Positions 16,799 through 25,074 of a stretch of DNA of 64,000 bases are shown piece by piece. Origin of the DNA: UBA6115 sp040776985 (GTDB taxonomy: Bacteria > Bacillota > Clostridia > Christensenellales > Aristaeellaceae); the NCBI GenBank assembly GCA_040776985.1, contig JAXGZL010000001.1, positions 806,001 to 870,000 of the forward strand, in the 5' to 3' direction. The first letter of the stretch is position 1; every line of letters begins with the position of its first letter. The notes under the pieces were generated by a model. That model was not told the DNA's origin. It was given only the letters and a program-made list of their open reading frames with translations, and did not search any database. The position numbers and the translations under genes were made by a program.

Positions 16799-17581
16799 TT
16801 ATGCAAGCGTCGCTTCCATGTCCTGAATCAGCGCCCTGATAAAGGTCCGGTTCAGCACAAAACTGGCGCCCTTGCCCTCTTCAGAGCCCAGCTCCAGCAC
16901 CACCAGCCGGGCTGCAATCAGCTGCTTGATGTGGTGATTGACGGTGGACAGGCTGATGCCGGCGGCCTTTGCCAGCTGGCTGGCGGTCTGTGGGTCTGCC
17001 ATCAGGCTTTTCACCATGCTCAGGCGGGATTGGTCCCCCAGCGCCTTGAACACAGCCAGCAACTCCTCAGGGTTCATATCATCTTTGGGCAGAAGGGACA
17101 CATCCCGCCCGATGGAAATGAAAATGCCCTGGGACTCAAAATAGAACATCCGGGCGCTTTCGCTGCTGACCCGGTTGTCCACCACCTTAAGGGGGAGGCG
17201 TTCGGGGATGGTCAGGTTCATCTTCTGGCCCAGCAGCTGCCGGTCCTGCAGCTCCTCCTGACTGCGCTCCGGGGAGAGGAAGAAGCAGACGGGCTGGTGA
17301 TGTTTTATTTTTTCCCACAGCGCCTGGTCTGCGCAGATCAGCCTGATCAGCCCTTCCTTGTCCACCCCGTCAGGCAGCTTGAACAAGCGGCTGAGGAAAT
17401 CCTCCGGGCCCGGCAAAAGGGCATCCAGAAAGGCCTGGCGGCTGCCCTCCAGATCATCAGCGCCAAGGCCCATAAGGGACAGCCAGGCGGCATACTGCCT
17501 CAGGTTTTCAGCCAGGCTGTCATAGCGCGCCCCTTCATGGGAGTTCAGAAAAGAATCAACCAATTCATAAACATCAAACAT
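16799..17581 (-). CDS. ArsR-like winged-helix regulator with extended N-terminal domain
   Basis: A 260-residue protein whose C-terminal ~90 residues form an ArsR-type winged helix (LLAVFKALGDQSRLSMVKSL, then ASQLAKAAGISLSTVNHHIKQL as the recognition helix). The first ~165 residues form a separate domain of unknown type; this long sensor is unusual compared with ordinary 100-residue ArsR proteins but is seen in DUF5937-like regulators. No clear cysteine metal site is present. It is the first gene of a likely two-gene operon with the HExxH protein. Confidence 0.72.
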   Translation of the reverse strand: MFDVYELVDSFLNSHEGARYDSLAENLRQYAAWLSLMGLGADDLEGSRQAFLDALLPGPEDFLSRLFKLPDGVDKEGLIRLICADQALWEKIKHHQPVCFFLSPERSQEELQDRQLLGQKMNLTIPERLPLKVVDNRVSSESARMFYFESQGIFISIGRDVSLLPKDDMNPEELLAVFKALGDQSRLSMVKSLMADPQTASQLAKAAGISLSTVNHHIKQLIAARLVVLELGSEEGKGASFVLNRTFIRALIQDMEATLA

Positions 17582-17693
17582 ATAATATCTCCTTTCACAA
17601 GCATGATAAGCCTGGGAATCACGCCTGTCAAGGGGAATAAAGCTGGCCCGGGTATATTGCTTTCAGAAGATGAATTTGGAAGGGAGGGCAGGC

Positions 17694-18227
17694 ATGGAGC
17701 GATTGATTGTGCTGCTCAGGGGCGTCATGCCCACCGGCAAGAACCGGGTGCCCATGGCGGAATTGAGGAAGGTGCTGGATGAGAACGGCTTCCCCGGCGC
17801 CCGCACCTGGATCCAGTCTGGCAATGTGCTGATTAAAAGCAGCCTTGATGCCCTGGAAACGGCGGCTGAGGTTAAAAGGCTGATCCGTGAGCACATCGGC
17901 CCGGACCTGGCCGTCATTGCGAAAACGCCGGAGGAGGTCAAAGCCGTGCTGGCGGAAAATCCCTTTGGGGACCTGGCCCCGGACCGGGTTTTCTACACCC
18001 TGTGGAACGGGGAGATTGACAGGGAAAAGGCGGAGGCCCTTTCGCAGACGGATTTTGGGGAGGAGCGCCTTCACATCAGCCCCAGGGCGGCCTATCTGTT
18101 TATCCCCGGCAGCGCCGCGCGAAGCAAGTTAAGCAACAACTTCCTGGAGCGCAGGCTCGGCGCCTCCCTCACCACCCGCAACCGCAACACCCTGCAAAAG
18201 CTGGTGGAGCTGTGGGAGGAAAAGTAA
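17694..18227 (+). CDS. DUF1697 domain protein
   Basis: A 177-residue soluble protein of the DUF1697 family. The diagnostic N-terminal features are present: LLRGVMPTGKNRVPMAELR, then ARTWIQSGNVLI. A late HISPRAAYLFIPG and SKLSNNFLERRLG segment completes the domain. No biochemical role is established. The ATG at 17694 follows GGGAGG. It stands alone, with a terminator just after the stop. Confidence 0.88.
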   Translation: MERLIVLLRGVMPTGKNRVPMAELRKVLDENGFPGARTWIQSGNVLIKSSLDALETAAEVKRLIREHIGPDLAVIAKTPEEVKAVLAENPFGDLAPDRVFYTLWNGEIDREKAEALSQTDFGEERLHISPRAAYLFIPGSAARSKLSNNFLERRLGASLTTRNRNTLQKLVELWEEK

Positions 18228-18252
18228 AAAACTGCCGCGATGGGCAGTTTTT
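18227..18252. terminator. Bidirectional terminator between the DUF1697 gene and rpmE
   Basis: A 10-bp stem (18227-18236 with 18243-18252) starts with five A and ends with five T, between converging genes. Confidence 0.88.
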
Positions 18253-18266
18253 CTTGTCAACAGAGA

Positions 18267-18470
18267 TCAGTCCTGCTGCTGATAGCGCCGCTTGAAGCGC
18301 TCCACGCGGCCGCCGGTGTCCACCAGCTTCTGCTTGCCGGTATAGAAGGGATGGCATTTGGAGCAGATGTCCACACGCATTTCCTTCTTGACGGAGCCGG
18401 TTTCAAAGGTTTCGCCGCACACGCAGCGCACCGTCGCCTTCTCGTACTTGGGATGGATGTCCTTTTTCAT
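18267..18470 (-). CDS. rpmE: 50S ribosomal protein L31 (zinc-binding type)
   Basis: A 67-residue ribosomal protein with the L31 opening MKKDIHPKY and four cysteines at 16, 18, 36 and 39 (CVC and CSKC). This marks the zinc-containing C+ paralogue rather than the zinc-free YtiA type. HPFYTGKQK follows, as usual. The ATG at 18470 has an AGAGGTGAG site; an upstream in-frame ATG at 18533 would add residues not seen in the family. In many Firmicutes rpmE lies beside the DUF1385-prmC-prfA block; here it is about 2.8 kb away. Confidence 0.96.
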   Translation of the reverse strand: MKKDIHPKYEKATVRCVCGETFETGSVKKEMRVDICSKCHPFYTGKQKLVDTGGRVERFKRRYQQQD

Positions 18471-18536
18471 GGTTCTCTCACCTCTTTTGCGCCTTAGTTC
18501 CGGATTCATGGCGCGCAACCATGAGCCGCACAAAAC

Positions 18537-18565
18537 ATACTATCACTGCCCCATCATAAATGCAA
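18537..18565 (-). promoter_or_regulatory. Possible promoter of rpmE
   Basis: On the minus strand TTGCAT (18560-18565) and TAGTAT (18537-18542) are 17 nt apart, giving a leader of about 60 nt before the rpmE start. Confidence 0.45.
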
Positions 18566-18629
18566 GAGAAAAATGCGAAATGCCCTGCCCCGGCATCTTA
18601 AGCGGTAAAATAAGCCTGGAAGACAGAAT

Positions 18630-18657
18630 TTGACATGACAGAAAAGAGGGATATAAT
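18630..18657 (+). promoter_or_regulatory. Promoter of the sugar kinase/ABC transporter operon
   Basis: TTGACA (18630-18635) and TATAAT (18652-18657) match both consensus boxes exactly with a 16-nt spacer. The predicted start near 18664 leaves a ~90-nt leader before the kinase gene. A consensus promoter for a sugar operon suggests control by a repressor; I could not identify a convincing operator. Confidence 0.75.
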
Positions 18658-18753
18658 AAAAGCCGGTTACTGAAAAGTCAGATATTTTGTTCAATGATCA
18701 AGGGAGATTTCCGCTTGAAACGATTGGGCAAATTGGTCTTTATGGAGTCTGTG

Positions 18754-20253
18754 ATGACAAAATATGTTATGGGAATTGATCTTGGCACATCCAGCGTACG
18801 GGCATACCTGACCGGCCTTGAAAAGGGCCCTTCCTTTGTAGCCGGGGCGGATTACAATGTCCTGATTCCAGGCACCGGGTTCGCGGAGCAGGACCCATTT
18901 CTCTGGTATGAGAAAACGGTAGAAGTGATCCGCGGGGTCATTTCACAAAGCGGCGTCAACCCTGAGCAAATAGCCGGCATCAGTTTTTCAGGGCAGATGC
19001 ATGGCCTGGTCGCCCTGGATGAGCACTGTCAACCGGTCACCCAGGTTATTCTCTGGCTGGATCAGCGGAGCGAAGATGCGATCCATGAAATGTACCAGAT
19101 ACTGGGAGAGGAAATGGTGCAGCGCAATGCACAGAACAGGATATCTCCCGGCTTTCTCCTCTCGTCCCTGTACTGGCTCAAAAAGCATTGCGGCCAACTT
19201 TACAGCAGGATTGCCCATGTCATGTTGCCAAAGGATTATATCAAGTTCAGGCTGTGTGGAAGGATTGTAACCGATTATTCCGACGCGGCTGGCAGCCTGG
19301 CATTTGACAATGTTCGCATGATTTGGTCATTACCTATTATCCAGGGCTTGGGTCTGGATGAGCATGTGTTCCCGGAATGCCTGCCCTCCACCGCTGTGGT
19401 TGGCAATATCCAGCCGGGCGCCGCGAGGGACTGCGGCCTTTCAGAAAGCACCCTGGTGGTAAACGGCGGGGCTGACCAGTGTATGCAATCCATTGGCAAC
19501 GGGGTGATTGATGAAGGGGTTTGCGCGTCCAACATCGGCACCTCTGCGCTGATCTGCACGCCCTTGTCCAGGCCCCTTTATGACCACGCTCTGCGCACGA
19601 ACACCTTTGCCCATGTACTGCCCGGCAAATGGAGCGTGATGGCGGCCTGCCTCAATGGGGGCAGCGTGCTGAAGTGGCTGACTCAGAAAATCCTTCTGAT
19701 AGAGCGCTATGATGTACTGGACCAAATGATACTGGCGCAGGAAAAACCTGCCAATGACCTGTTCTTCCTGCCCTATTTGGCGGGAGAAAGAACCCCCCAC
19801 ATGAATCCCAAAGCCCGCGGTGTCTTTTTTGGGCTGACGCTGAACCACGAGCGCGCTGATGTTCTGCGCGCGGCCATGGAAGGCGTTGTGTTCGGGATGA
19901 AGGAAGGCCTGGCTGTGCTGACAGAGATGGGGATCCGATGCGACCATTTGATCGCAGCAGGTGGGGGCGCCCGCAGCGATGTGTGGCTGCAGATGCAGGC
20001 GGACATCTTTGAGCGGGATGTGTATCGCAGCGCCACAAAGGAGCAGGCCTGCCTGGGCGCCGCGATCACGGCAGCCGTGGGAATCGGCTTATACCCAAAT
20101 TTTGAGGAGGCCTGCGCTGCGTGTGTGGAACCGGCCAGCCATGTTTTCTCTCCCAAAGCAGAGAACATCAAAAGATATCAGGAGATGTACACCTTGTTCA
20201 GGGAACTGTACCAGGTGAATGTGCCGGTTTTTGAAAGGGTGGGCATGCTGTAA
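18754..20253 (+). CDS. FGGY-family carbohydrate kinase (xylulokinase-like)
   Basis: A 499-residue sugar kinase of the FGGY family. The N-terminal phosphate-binding GIDLGTSSVR, the ISFSGQMHGLVALD segment, the mid-protein NGGADQCMQSIGNG and the C-terminal AAGGGARSDVWLQMQADIF are closest to xylulokinase, and the length equals typical XylB. It phosphorylates a keto-pentose or related sugar in the cytoplasm. No isomerase lies next to it, so D-xylulose is only the likeliest substrate. The ATG at 18754 is 6 nt after GGAG; an ATG at 18742 is possible. It leads a five-gene uptake operon. Confidence 0.85.
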   Translation: MTKYVMGIDLGTSSVRAYLTGLEKGPSFVAGADYNVLIPGTGFAEQDPFLWYEKTVEVIRGVISQSGVNPEQIAGISFSGQMHGLVALDEHCQPVTQVILWLDQRSEDAIHEMYQILGEEMVQRNAQNRISPGFLLSSLYWLKKHCGQLYSRIAHVMLPKDYIKFRLCGRIVTDYSDAAGSLAFDNVRMIWSLPIIQGLGLDEHVFPECLPSTAVVGNIQPGAARDCGLSESTLVVNGGADQCMQSIGNGVIDEGVCASNIGTSALICTPLSRPLYDHALRTNTFAHVLPGKWSVMAACLNGGSVLKWLTQKILLIERYDVLDQMILAQEKPANDLFFLPYLAGERTPHMNPKARGVFFGLTLNHERADVLRAAMEGVVFGMKEGLAVLTEMGIRCDHLIAAGGGARSDVWLQMQADIFERDVYRSATKEQACLGAAITAAVGIGLYPNFEEACAACVEPASHVFSPKAENIKRYQEMYTLFRELYQVNVPVFERVGML

Positions 20254-20317
20254 AACCGATTTTGCTGAAGAAAAAGATGTGCTTGCACATTTTAATAACA
20301 TGATGGAGGAGTAAACG

Positions 20318-21364
20318 ATGAAGAGACTTCTGGTGCTGGCGCTGGCGATGATACTGATGGTATCCATGGTGACAATTGTATCTGCACAGGATGACAAATG
20401 GTACCTGGGAATCATGGTTCATGGCCTGGAAAACGAGTTCTGGGCACAAGAGGCGAATGGGGCCATCCTCTTTGCAAAATCAAAAGACAATGTTGAGTAT
20501 CAGGTGATGGTAACCGACGGAGATGACAACAAGGAAAACCAGGCCATCAGAGACTTTATTGCCAAGCATGGGGACCGCGCATTCTTCATCACAGACGTTG
20601 CTTCCACTGCGAACAGCGTGAACTTTGCTGAAATCTGTGAAGAAGCAGGCGTCTATTTCACCATGCTCTGGCAGCATGCGGAGGGACTGGAACCCAAGGA
20701 CTTCAAACACTTTGTGGCCCATATGTCGCCGGATGACTTTGTATCTGGCTACAACACCGCCAAATACCTCTTTGACCTGATCGGCGGAAAAGGAAAAGTG
20801 TGCGCGCTTTATGGTGTGCAGGGCGAAGACTCCGCTGCCAACCGCTATGCAGGCTTCCAGGCGGCCCTGAAGGATTATCCGGAAGTGGAAATGATTGACA
20901 TGCAGGTCGCCTCCTGGAGCCAGGATCAGGCGATGAACTTCACCCAGACCTGGCTGGCTGCCCATGACGACATTGCTGCCATCTGGGCTGCCAATGACAC
21001 CATGGGCCTGGGCGCCATTGAAGCGCTGAAACTGGAAGGAAAGAACGGAAAAATCTTTGTCAACGGCGTGGACGGCATTGCTGCCGCGTTTGATTCGGTC
21101 GCTGCGGGCGACATGGCCTGCACCGTGGCAAACAACGGCTATCTGCTGATGGGCTATGGTGCTGCTTATGCCTATGAAGCTGCGGTCAACGGCAAAACCT
21201 TTGACAGGCCGGTGATTAAAACCAATGCGCCCATGATCACCGCCGAGAATGTGGCTGAGTACAAGGCCATGTTCATTGATGGACAGCCGGAATACGATTT
21301 CAACGATCTGGCATACTGCGTGCTGTCTGACTATGAGAGCTTTGAAGAGCTTAAGAACAAGTAA
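20318..21364 (+). CDS. Sugar ABC transporter substrate-binding protein
   Basis: A 348-residue exported protein of the ribose/xylose-type periplasmic-binding family (Peripla_BP_4). It has a signal peptide (about residues 1-23, cleavage after VSA). The first lobe runs from YLGIMVHGLENEFW, and a cleft region includes IWAANDTMGLGAIEALK and FVNGVDGIAAAFDSV. There is no lipobox cysteine at the cleavage site, so it would be released unless held otherwise; most Gram-positive sugar-binding proteins are lipoproteins. The start has GGAGGAG. A very strong hairpin separates it from the permease gene. Confidence 0.88.
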   Translation: MKRLLVLALAMILMVSMVTIVSAQDDKWYLGIMVHGLENEFWAQEANGAILFAKSKDNVEYQVMVTDGDDNKENQAIRDFIAKHGDRAFFITDVASTANSVNFAEICEEAGVYFTMLWQHAEGLEPKDFKHFVAHMSPDDFVSGYNTAKYLFDLIGGKGKVCALYGVQGEDSAANRYAGFQAALKDYPEVEMIDMQVASWSQDQAMNFTQTWLAAHDDIAAIWAANDTMGLGAIEALKLEGKNGKIFVNGVDGIAAAFDSVAAGDMACTVANNGYLLMGYGAAYAYEAAVNGKTFDRPVIKTNAPMITAENVAEYKAMFIDGQPEYDFNDLAYCVLSDYESFEELKNK

Positions 21365-21396
21365 CAGGCAGTGATTTACAACCCCAAGGCGTAACA

Positions 21397-21436
21397 ACAT
21401 GCAGTTCATCTCCGGTTACGGAGATGAACTGCATGT
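21397..21436 (+). promoter_or_regulatory. Strong intercistronic hairpin between binding-protein and permease genes
   Basis: A perfect 18-bp inverted repeat (21397-21414 with 21419-21436, loop GTTA) starts 33 nt after the binding-protein stop. No U-run follows, so it is not a standard terminator. By analogy with intercistronic elements after sugar-binding-protein genes, it probably protects the upstream mRNA from 3' exonucleases and raises binding-protein output over the membrane subunits. A site for a dimeric regulator is an alternative. Confidence 0.7.
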
Positions 21437-21497
21437 AAAAGCAGCATCGCTTTACCACAGGAATGTGGAGCAGATATACGAAGCAGGAGGATGTCTT

Positions 21498-22523
21498 ATG
21501 GAACTCTTCAGAAAAAAGAAAAGGAGTTCACAAACCATTGCGGAGGAGTTTATCCAGAAAGTGGAAAACGAGTCCCGAAACAATCTGGTTCGTATTTATG
21601 CTCCCATTATTCTGCTGGTTGTGATGACCATTTTCTTCTCCATCTATGACAGCCATTTTTTCTCGTTAAAGAATATTCTGAACATTTTGCAGCAAATGGC
21701 CGTGCCTCTGGTACTGGCAACCGGCTTGTCATTTGTGCTGTTGATTGGCAGGATTGATCTGTCCGTTGAAGGGGTTATGGGGTTTGTGGGCTCCTTTATG
21801 GCTTTGTTGATCCTCAATGACCGCAACTCAAACAACTTTGGTTTTTGGGGCGTGCTGATTCCCATTGTCATCGGCGTTCTTTATGGTTTGATCACTGGCA
21901 TACTGCATGTGAAGCTGCGGATCGCATCCTTCATTATCACCTTTGCGACCGGCACCATTATCAAAGGGATTGCAATCCTCCTGTATGACAGCAGGGCGGC
22001 CAGGGTGCAGGATCAGTGGATGACAGACTGGTCCATGACCAGCTTCATAGGCATTCCGCTGATCACCTGGATAGCGGTGGCGTTTTTTATCATATGCAGC
22101 ATCATACTGAATTACACGGCTTTTGGCCGCGCCGTCTATGCCATCGGGGACAATGAGGCCGCTGCGCGGGCGTCCGGGATCAACATAGAAAAAGTCACGG
22201 TGAAGGTGTTTGTGATTAGCAGCACCGCCGCCGCGCTTGCCGGGTTCATCGCCCTGATTCGCCTGAAATTTGGACAGGCTTCCTTGGGAGATGACCAGAT
22301 GTTTCCTGTGATCACGGCGCTTGTGGTGGGCGGGGCGTCCCTGGGCGGGGGCAGGGGCGGTACTTTGCAGACCATTGTTGGCATCCTGATATATATGGAA
22401 TTGCTGAACTTTTTAACGATTATCGGGGTGGATGCCAACTATAAGAAAGCGCTTCAGGGAATCATCATCATCATCGCTGTGGCGCTGACGCTCAACCGCG
22501 GCCGCAAAATAATAGCCAAGTAA
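21498..22523 (+). CDS. Sugar ABC transporter permease (RbsC/XylH type), first
   Basis: A 341-residue permease of the BPD_transp_2 family, with about ten hydrophobic segments and the family motif VLLIGRIDLSVEGVMGFVG. A second conserved segment, IGDNEAAARASGINIEKVT, is the coupling loop to the ATPase, and GGASLGGGRGG lies near the C-terminus. The ATG at 21498 has AGGAGG at 21485-21490; a longer frame from 21399 would translate through the hairpin and is rejected. It should pair with the second permease of the operon. Confidence 0.9.
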   Translation: MELFRKKKRSSQTIAEEFIQKVENESRNNLVRIYAPIILLVVMTIFFSIYDSHFFSLKNILNILQQMAVPLVLATGLSFVLLIGRIDLSVEGVMGFVGSFMALLILNDRNSNNFGFWGVLIPIVIGVLYGLITGILHVKLRIASFIITFATGTIIKGIAILLYDSRAARVQDQWMTDWSMTSFIGIPLITWIAVAFFIICSIILNYTAFGRAVYAIGDNEAAARASGINIEKVTVKVFVISSTAAALAGFIALIRLKFGQASLGDDQMFPVITALVVGGASLGGGRGGTLQTIVGILIYMELLNFLTIIGVDANYKKALQGIIIIIAVALTLNRGRKIIAK

Positions 22524-22537
22524 ACGAGGGATAGCAC

Positions 22538-24064
22538 ATGGGCAGTGAAGCACTATTCATTACGAACAAAATCGGGAAAGAGTATGGCAGCAACACCGTA
22601 CTTCAGGACATAGACATTGCGATCAGGCCGGGTGAAATTGTAGGGCTTATTGGAGAAAATGGCGCGGGCAAGTCCACCTTGCTGAAGATCATCGCCGGTG
22701 TTGAAGAACCCTCAATGGGATCAATGCAGATGAACGGCAAGGATTTTCAGCCCAGTTCAATGATGAGTGCCAACAAAAGCGGCATTGGCATGGTTTTTCA
22801 GGAGCAGTCGCTCATCAATAACCTGACCGTTGCCCAGAACATCTATCTGGGCCGTGAGAAGCAGTTTTCAAGCGGACATCTCATTCTGTGGTCAAAAATG
22901 AATGCGGCCGCAAGAAAGGTCCTGGATGTCATGGGGCTTTCAGATATTTCAGAAAAAAGCAAGGTGCGCGATCTTTCCTTTGCCATGCGCCAGATGGTCG
23001 AGATTGCGAAAGTGTTTGACATCGTATCTGAAGCATCCAACAATCAGGCGATCATCCTCCTGGATGAGCCCACAACGGTTTTGTCTGATGAGGAAATGGT
23101 GGTGCTTTTTGAAAAAATACGGCAGATGAAGGCCAAAGGAAATGCTATTGTTTTCATCTCACATCGCCTTCAGGAAGTGCTTGAGATAACCGACCGCATC
23201 TATGTGTTCAAGGACGGGAAGCTGACGGCGGAAGTGGAAACAGCCCATGCGGATGAAGCCATATTGTATGAAAAGATGGTGGGAAGAGAGACCAACAGCG
23301 AGTACTTTGTAGCAGACCGACAGACGGTCCCCACCCGGGAAGTGGTGCTGGAGGTGAAGGATCTCAGCGTGTTTGGCTCTTTCAAAGACGTTTCCTTCAA
23401 CCTGTACAAGGGGGAAGTGCTGGGGTTCTGCGGGGTGGAAGGCTCGGGCAAGGAGAATGTATGTGCCGTTCTTTGCGGGGATGAAGCCAAAACCCAGGGT
23501 ACCATCAGGCTGCATCAAAAGGAAGTTGACTTTAAGTCCCCCAGCGAAGCGCGGAAGGCCGGCGTTCTTTCCGTTCCCAAGAACCGGCGGGAGGATGGTA
23601 TCATTGACATCCTCTCCCTGGCAGAGAATATTTCTGTTTCCAATTATCAGAAGAACGCCCGGTATCGCCTGATTTCAAACAGGAGACAGAAGGAAAACGC
23701 AAGGGTATGGGTGCGCAATCTGGGAATCCGCTGCACCAGTGTGAACCAGCGCATCATCAATCTGTCTGGAGGCAATGCGCAAAAGGCCATATTTGCCCGT
23801 GTTCTGGACAGCGAGTGCCCCATTTTGATACTGGATCATCCCACCCGGGGGGTTGATGTGGGAGCTAAAGGAGACATATACAGCCTTATTCGATCCATCA
23901 CCGAAAAAGGCGGCTCCGTGGTGCTTTTGGGGGACACGCTGGATGAGTGCATTGGGCTGTCAAGCCGTGTGATTGTGATGAAGGATGGCCTGATCTGCGG
24001 TGAATTTGACTGCCCTGTCGATGACAAGCCGGACCAGGTTGACATTGTCAAGCTGATGCTTTAA
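22538..24064 (+). CDS. Sugar ABC transporter double ATP-binding protein (RbsA/XylG type)
   Basis: A 508-residue protein with two fused ABC domains. The first has a good Walker A (GENGAGKST, about residues 43-51), but its signature reads LSFAMRQM instead of the LS-GQ-QM usual in the family, while Walker B (ILLDEP) is intact. The second half has a degenerate P-loop (VEGSGKEN), as is normal for this family, and a standard LSGGNAQKAIFARVL signature. It energises the two permeases for monosaccharide uptake. GAGGGA precedes the start, 14 nt after the first permease. Confidence 0.92.
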   Translation: MGSEALFITNKIGKEYGSNTVLQDIDIAIRPGEIVGLIGENGAGKSTLLKIIAGVEEPSMGSMQMNGKDFQPSSMMSANKSGIGMVFQEQSLINNLTVAQNIYLGREKQFSSGHLILWSKMNAAARKVLDVMGLSDISEKSKVRDLSFAMRQMVEIAKVFDIVSEASNNQAIILLDEPTTVLSDEEMVVLFEKIRQMKAKGNAIVFISHRLQEVLEITDRIYVFKDGKLTAEVETAHADEAILYEKMVGRETNSEYFVADRQTVPTREVVLEVKDLSVFGSFKDVSFNLYKGEVLGFCGVEGSGKENVCAVLCGDEAKTQGTIRLHQKEVDFKSPSEARKAGVLSVPKNRREDGIIDILSLAENISVSNYQKNARYRLISNRRQKENARVWVRNLGIRCTSVNQRIINLSGGNAQKAIFARVLDSECPILILDHPTRGVDVGAKGDIYSLIRSITEKGGSVVLLGDTLDECIGLSSRVIVMKDGLICGEFDCPVDDKPDQVDIVKLML

Positions 24065-24075
24065 GGGGAATGGAT

Positions 24076-25041
24076 ATGTGGAAGAGAGATAAAGACTTTT
24101 CTGTTGGGGAACTGCTGAAACGAAACAGCTATCTGCTAAGCGCGGTGCTGATTCTGGGGGCGTTTTACCTGCTGAACCCCAGGTTTCTTTCGCTATATTC
24201 CCTGCAGAACATGTCTTTGGAGATCGCCCCTCTGCTGCCGATGGCTTGCGGCATCGGGTTTGTGCTGTATTCCGGAAGCATAGACCTGTCCATTGGCGCG
24301 GTGGCGTCGGCCGCGTGTGTTATTACCGGCACCTACATCACGCAGACAGGCAACTGGATCATCCTTTACATGGTGGTGTTCGGGGTATTGGCGGGCCTGA
24401 TCAACGGATCCCTTGTTTCAGTGTTCAAGCTGCCCTCCTTCATTGTCACGCTTTGCGCGCAAAGTGTTTGGCGGGCCATGGCCATTATCATTTCCAAAGG
24501 ATCATCCAACACCATTCCCATCAAACAGCGTTGGATTGTTAACTGGGCAACGGAGAAGGTGCTGGGTTTCCCGGTTATTCTTTGGATATCCATTTTGATT
24601 GTTCTGGGTTGTTTGCTTATCGAGCGGAAAACAGAGCTTGGAAAATCCATTTTTGCCATTGGCGCCAATGAAAGGGCGTCCAGGCTGGCGGGGGTTGATA
24701 CTCGGAAGATAAAAATGCTGGCTTTTGTCCTGTGCAGCACCGGGGCAGCCATTGGCGGCATCATGTATGCCTATAAGCTGAAGAGCAGTGTTCCCACCAT
24801 TGGTGACAACCTGTTTATGATGGCCATTTCCTCCGTGGCTCTGGGCGGCACATTGTTCTCCGGCGGGGCGGGAAGCGTGTTGCGCACCCTGATCGGCGTG
24901 ATCAGCGTGATTGCCATTTCGTCCGGCATGAACATGGCAGGGGTCAACCCGCTGTGGAAGGATGTTGTGTTTGGCTGTGTGCTGATCGCAGCCGTTGCCA
25001 TCAACAGCGAAAAAGGAGCCCGCAACCTCATCATCAAGTGA
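24076..25041 (+). CDS. Sugar ABC transporter permease (RbsC/XylH type), second
   Basis: A 321-residue permease related to the first, with YSGSIDLSIGAVASAA as the family motif, IGANERASRLAGVDTRKIK as the ATPase-coupling loop and VALGGTLFSGGAGS near the end. Two ATG codons (24070 and 24076) are in frame; 24076 is preferred because AAGGGG at 24063-24068 would be only one base from the first. It closes the operon. Two different permeases with one double ATPase imply a heterodimeric channel, as in rhamnose and autoinducer-2 importers. Confidence 0.9.
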   Translation: MWKRDKDFSVGELLKRNSYLLSAVLILGAFYLLNPRFLSLYSLQNMSLEIAPLLPMACGIGFVLYSGSIDLSIGAVASAACVITGTYITQTGNWIILYMVVFGVLAGLINGSLVSVFKLPSFIVTLCAQSVWRAMAIIISKGSSNTIPIKQRWIVNWATEKVLGFPVILWISILIVLGCLLIERKTELGKSIFAIGANERASRLAGVDTRKIKMLAFVLCSTGAAIGGIMYAYKLKSSVPTIGDNLFMMAISSVALGGTLFSGGAGSVLRTLIGVISVIAISSGMNMAGVNPLWKDVVFGCVLIAAVAINSEKGARNLIIK

Positions 25042-25074
25042 GGGCGGGCTTAAATGCTGCTATATGACTGAATC

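Noticed and set aside
18715..18735. A catabolite-repression (cre)-like match in the leader of the kinase operon
   Set aside because: The sequence TGAAACGATT lacks one base of spacing needed for the cre consensus and has no symmetric second half.
21399..21497. An N-terminally extended permease beginning at 21399
   Set aside because: The start codon would sit inside the left arm of a perfect 18-bp hairpin, while the ATG at 21498 has a well-spaced AGGAGG.
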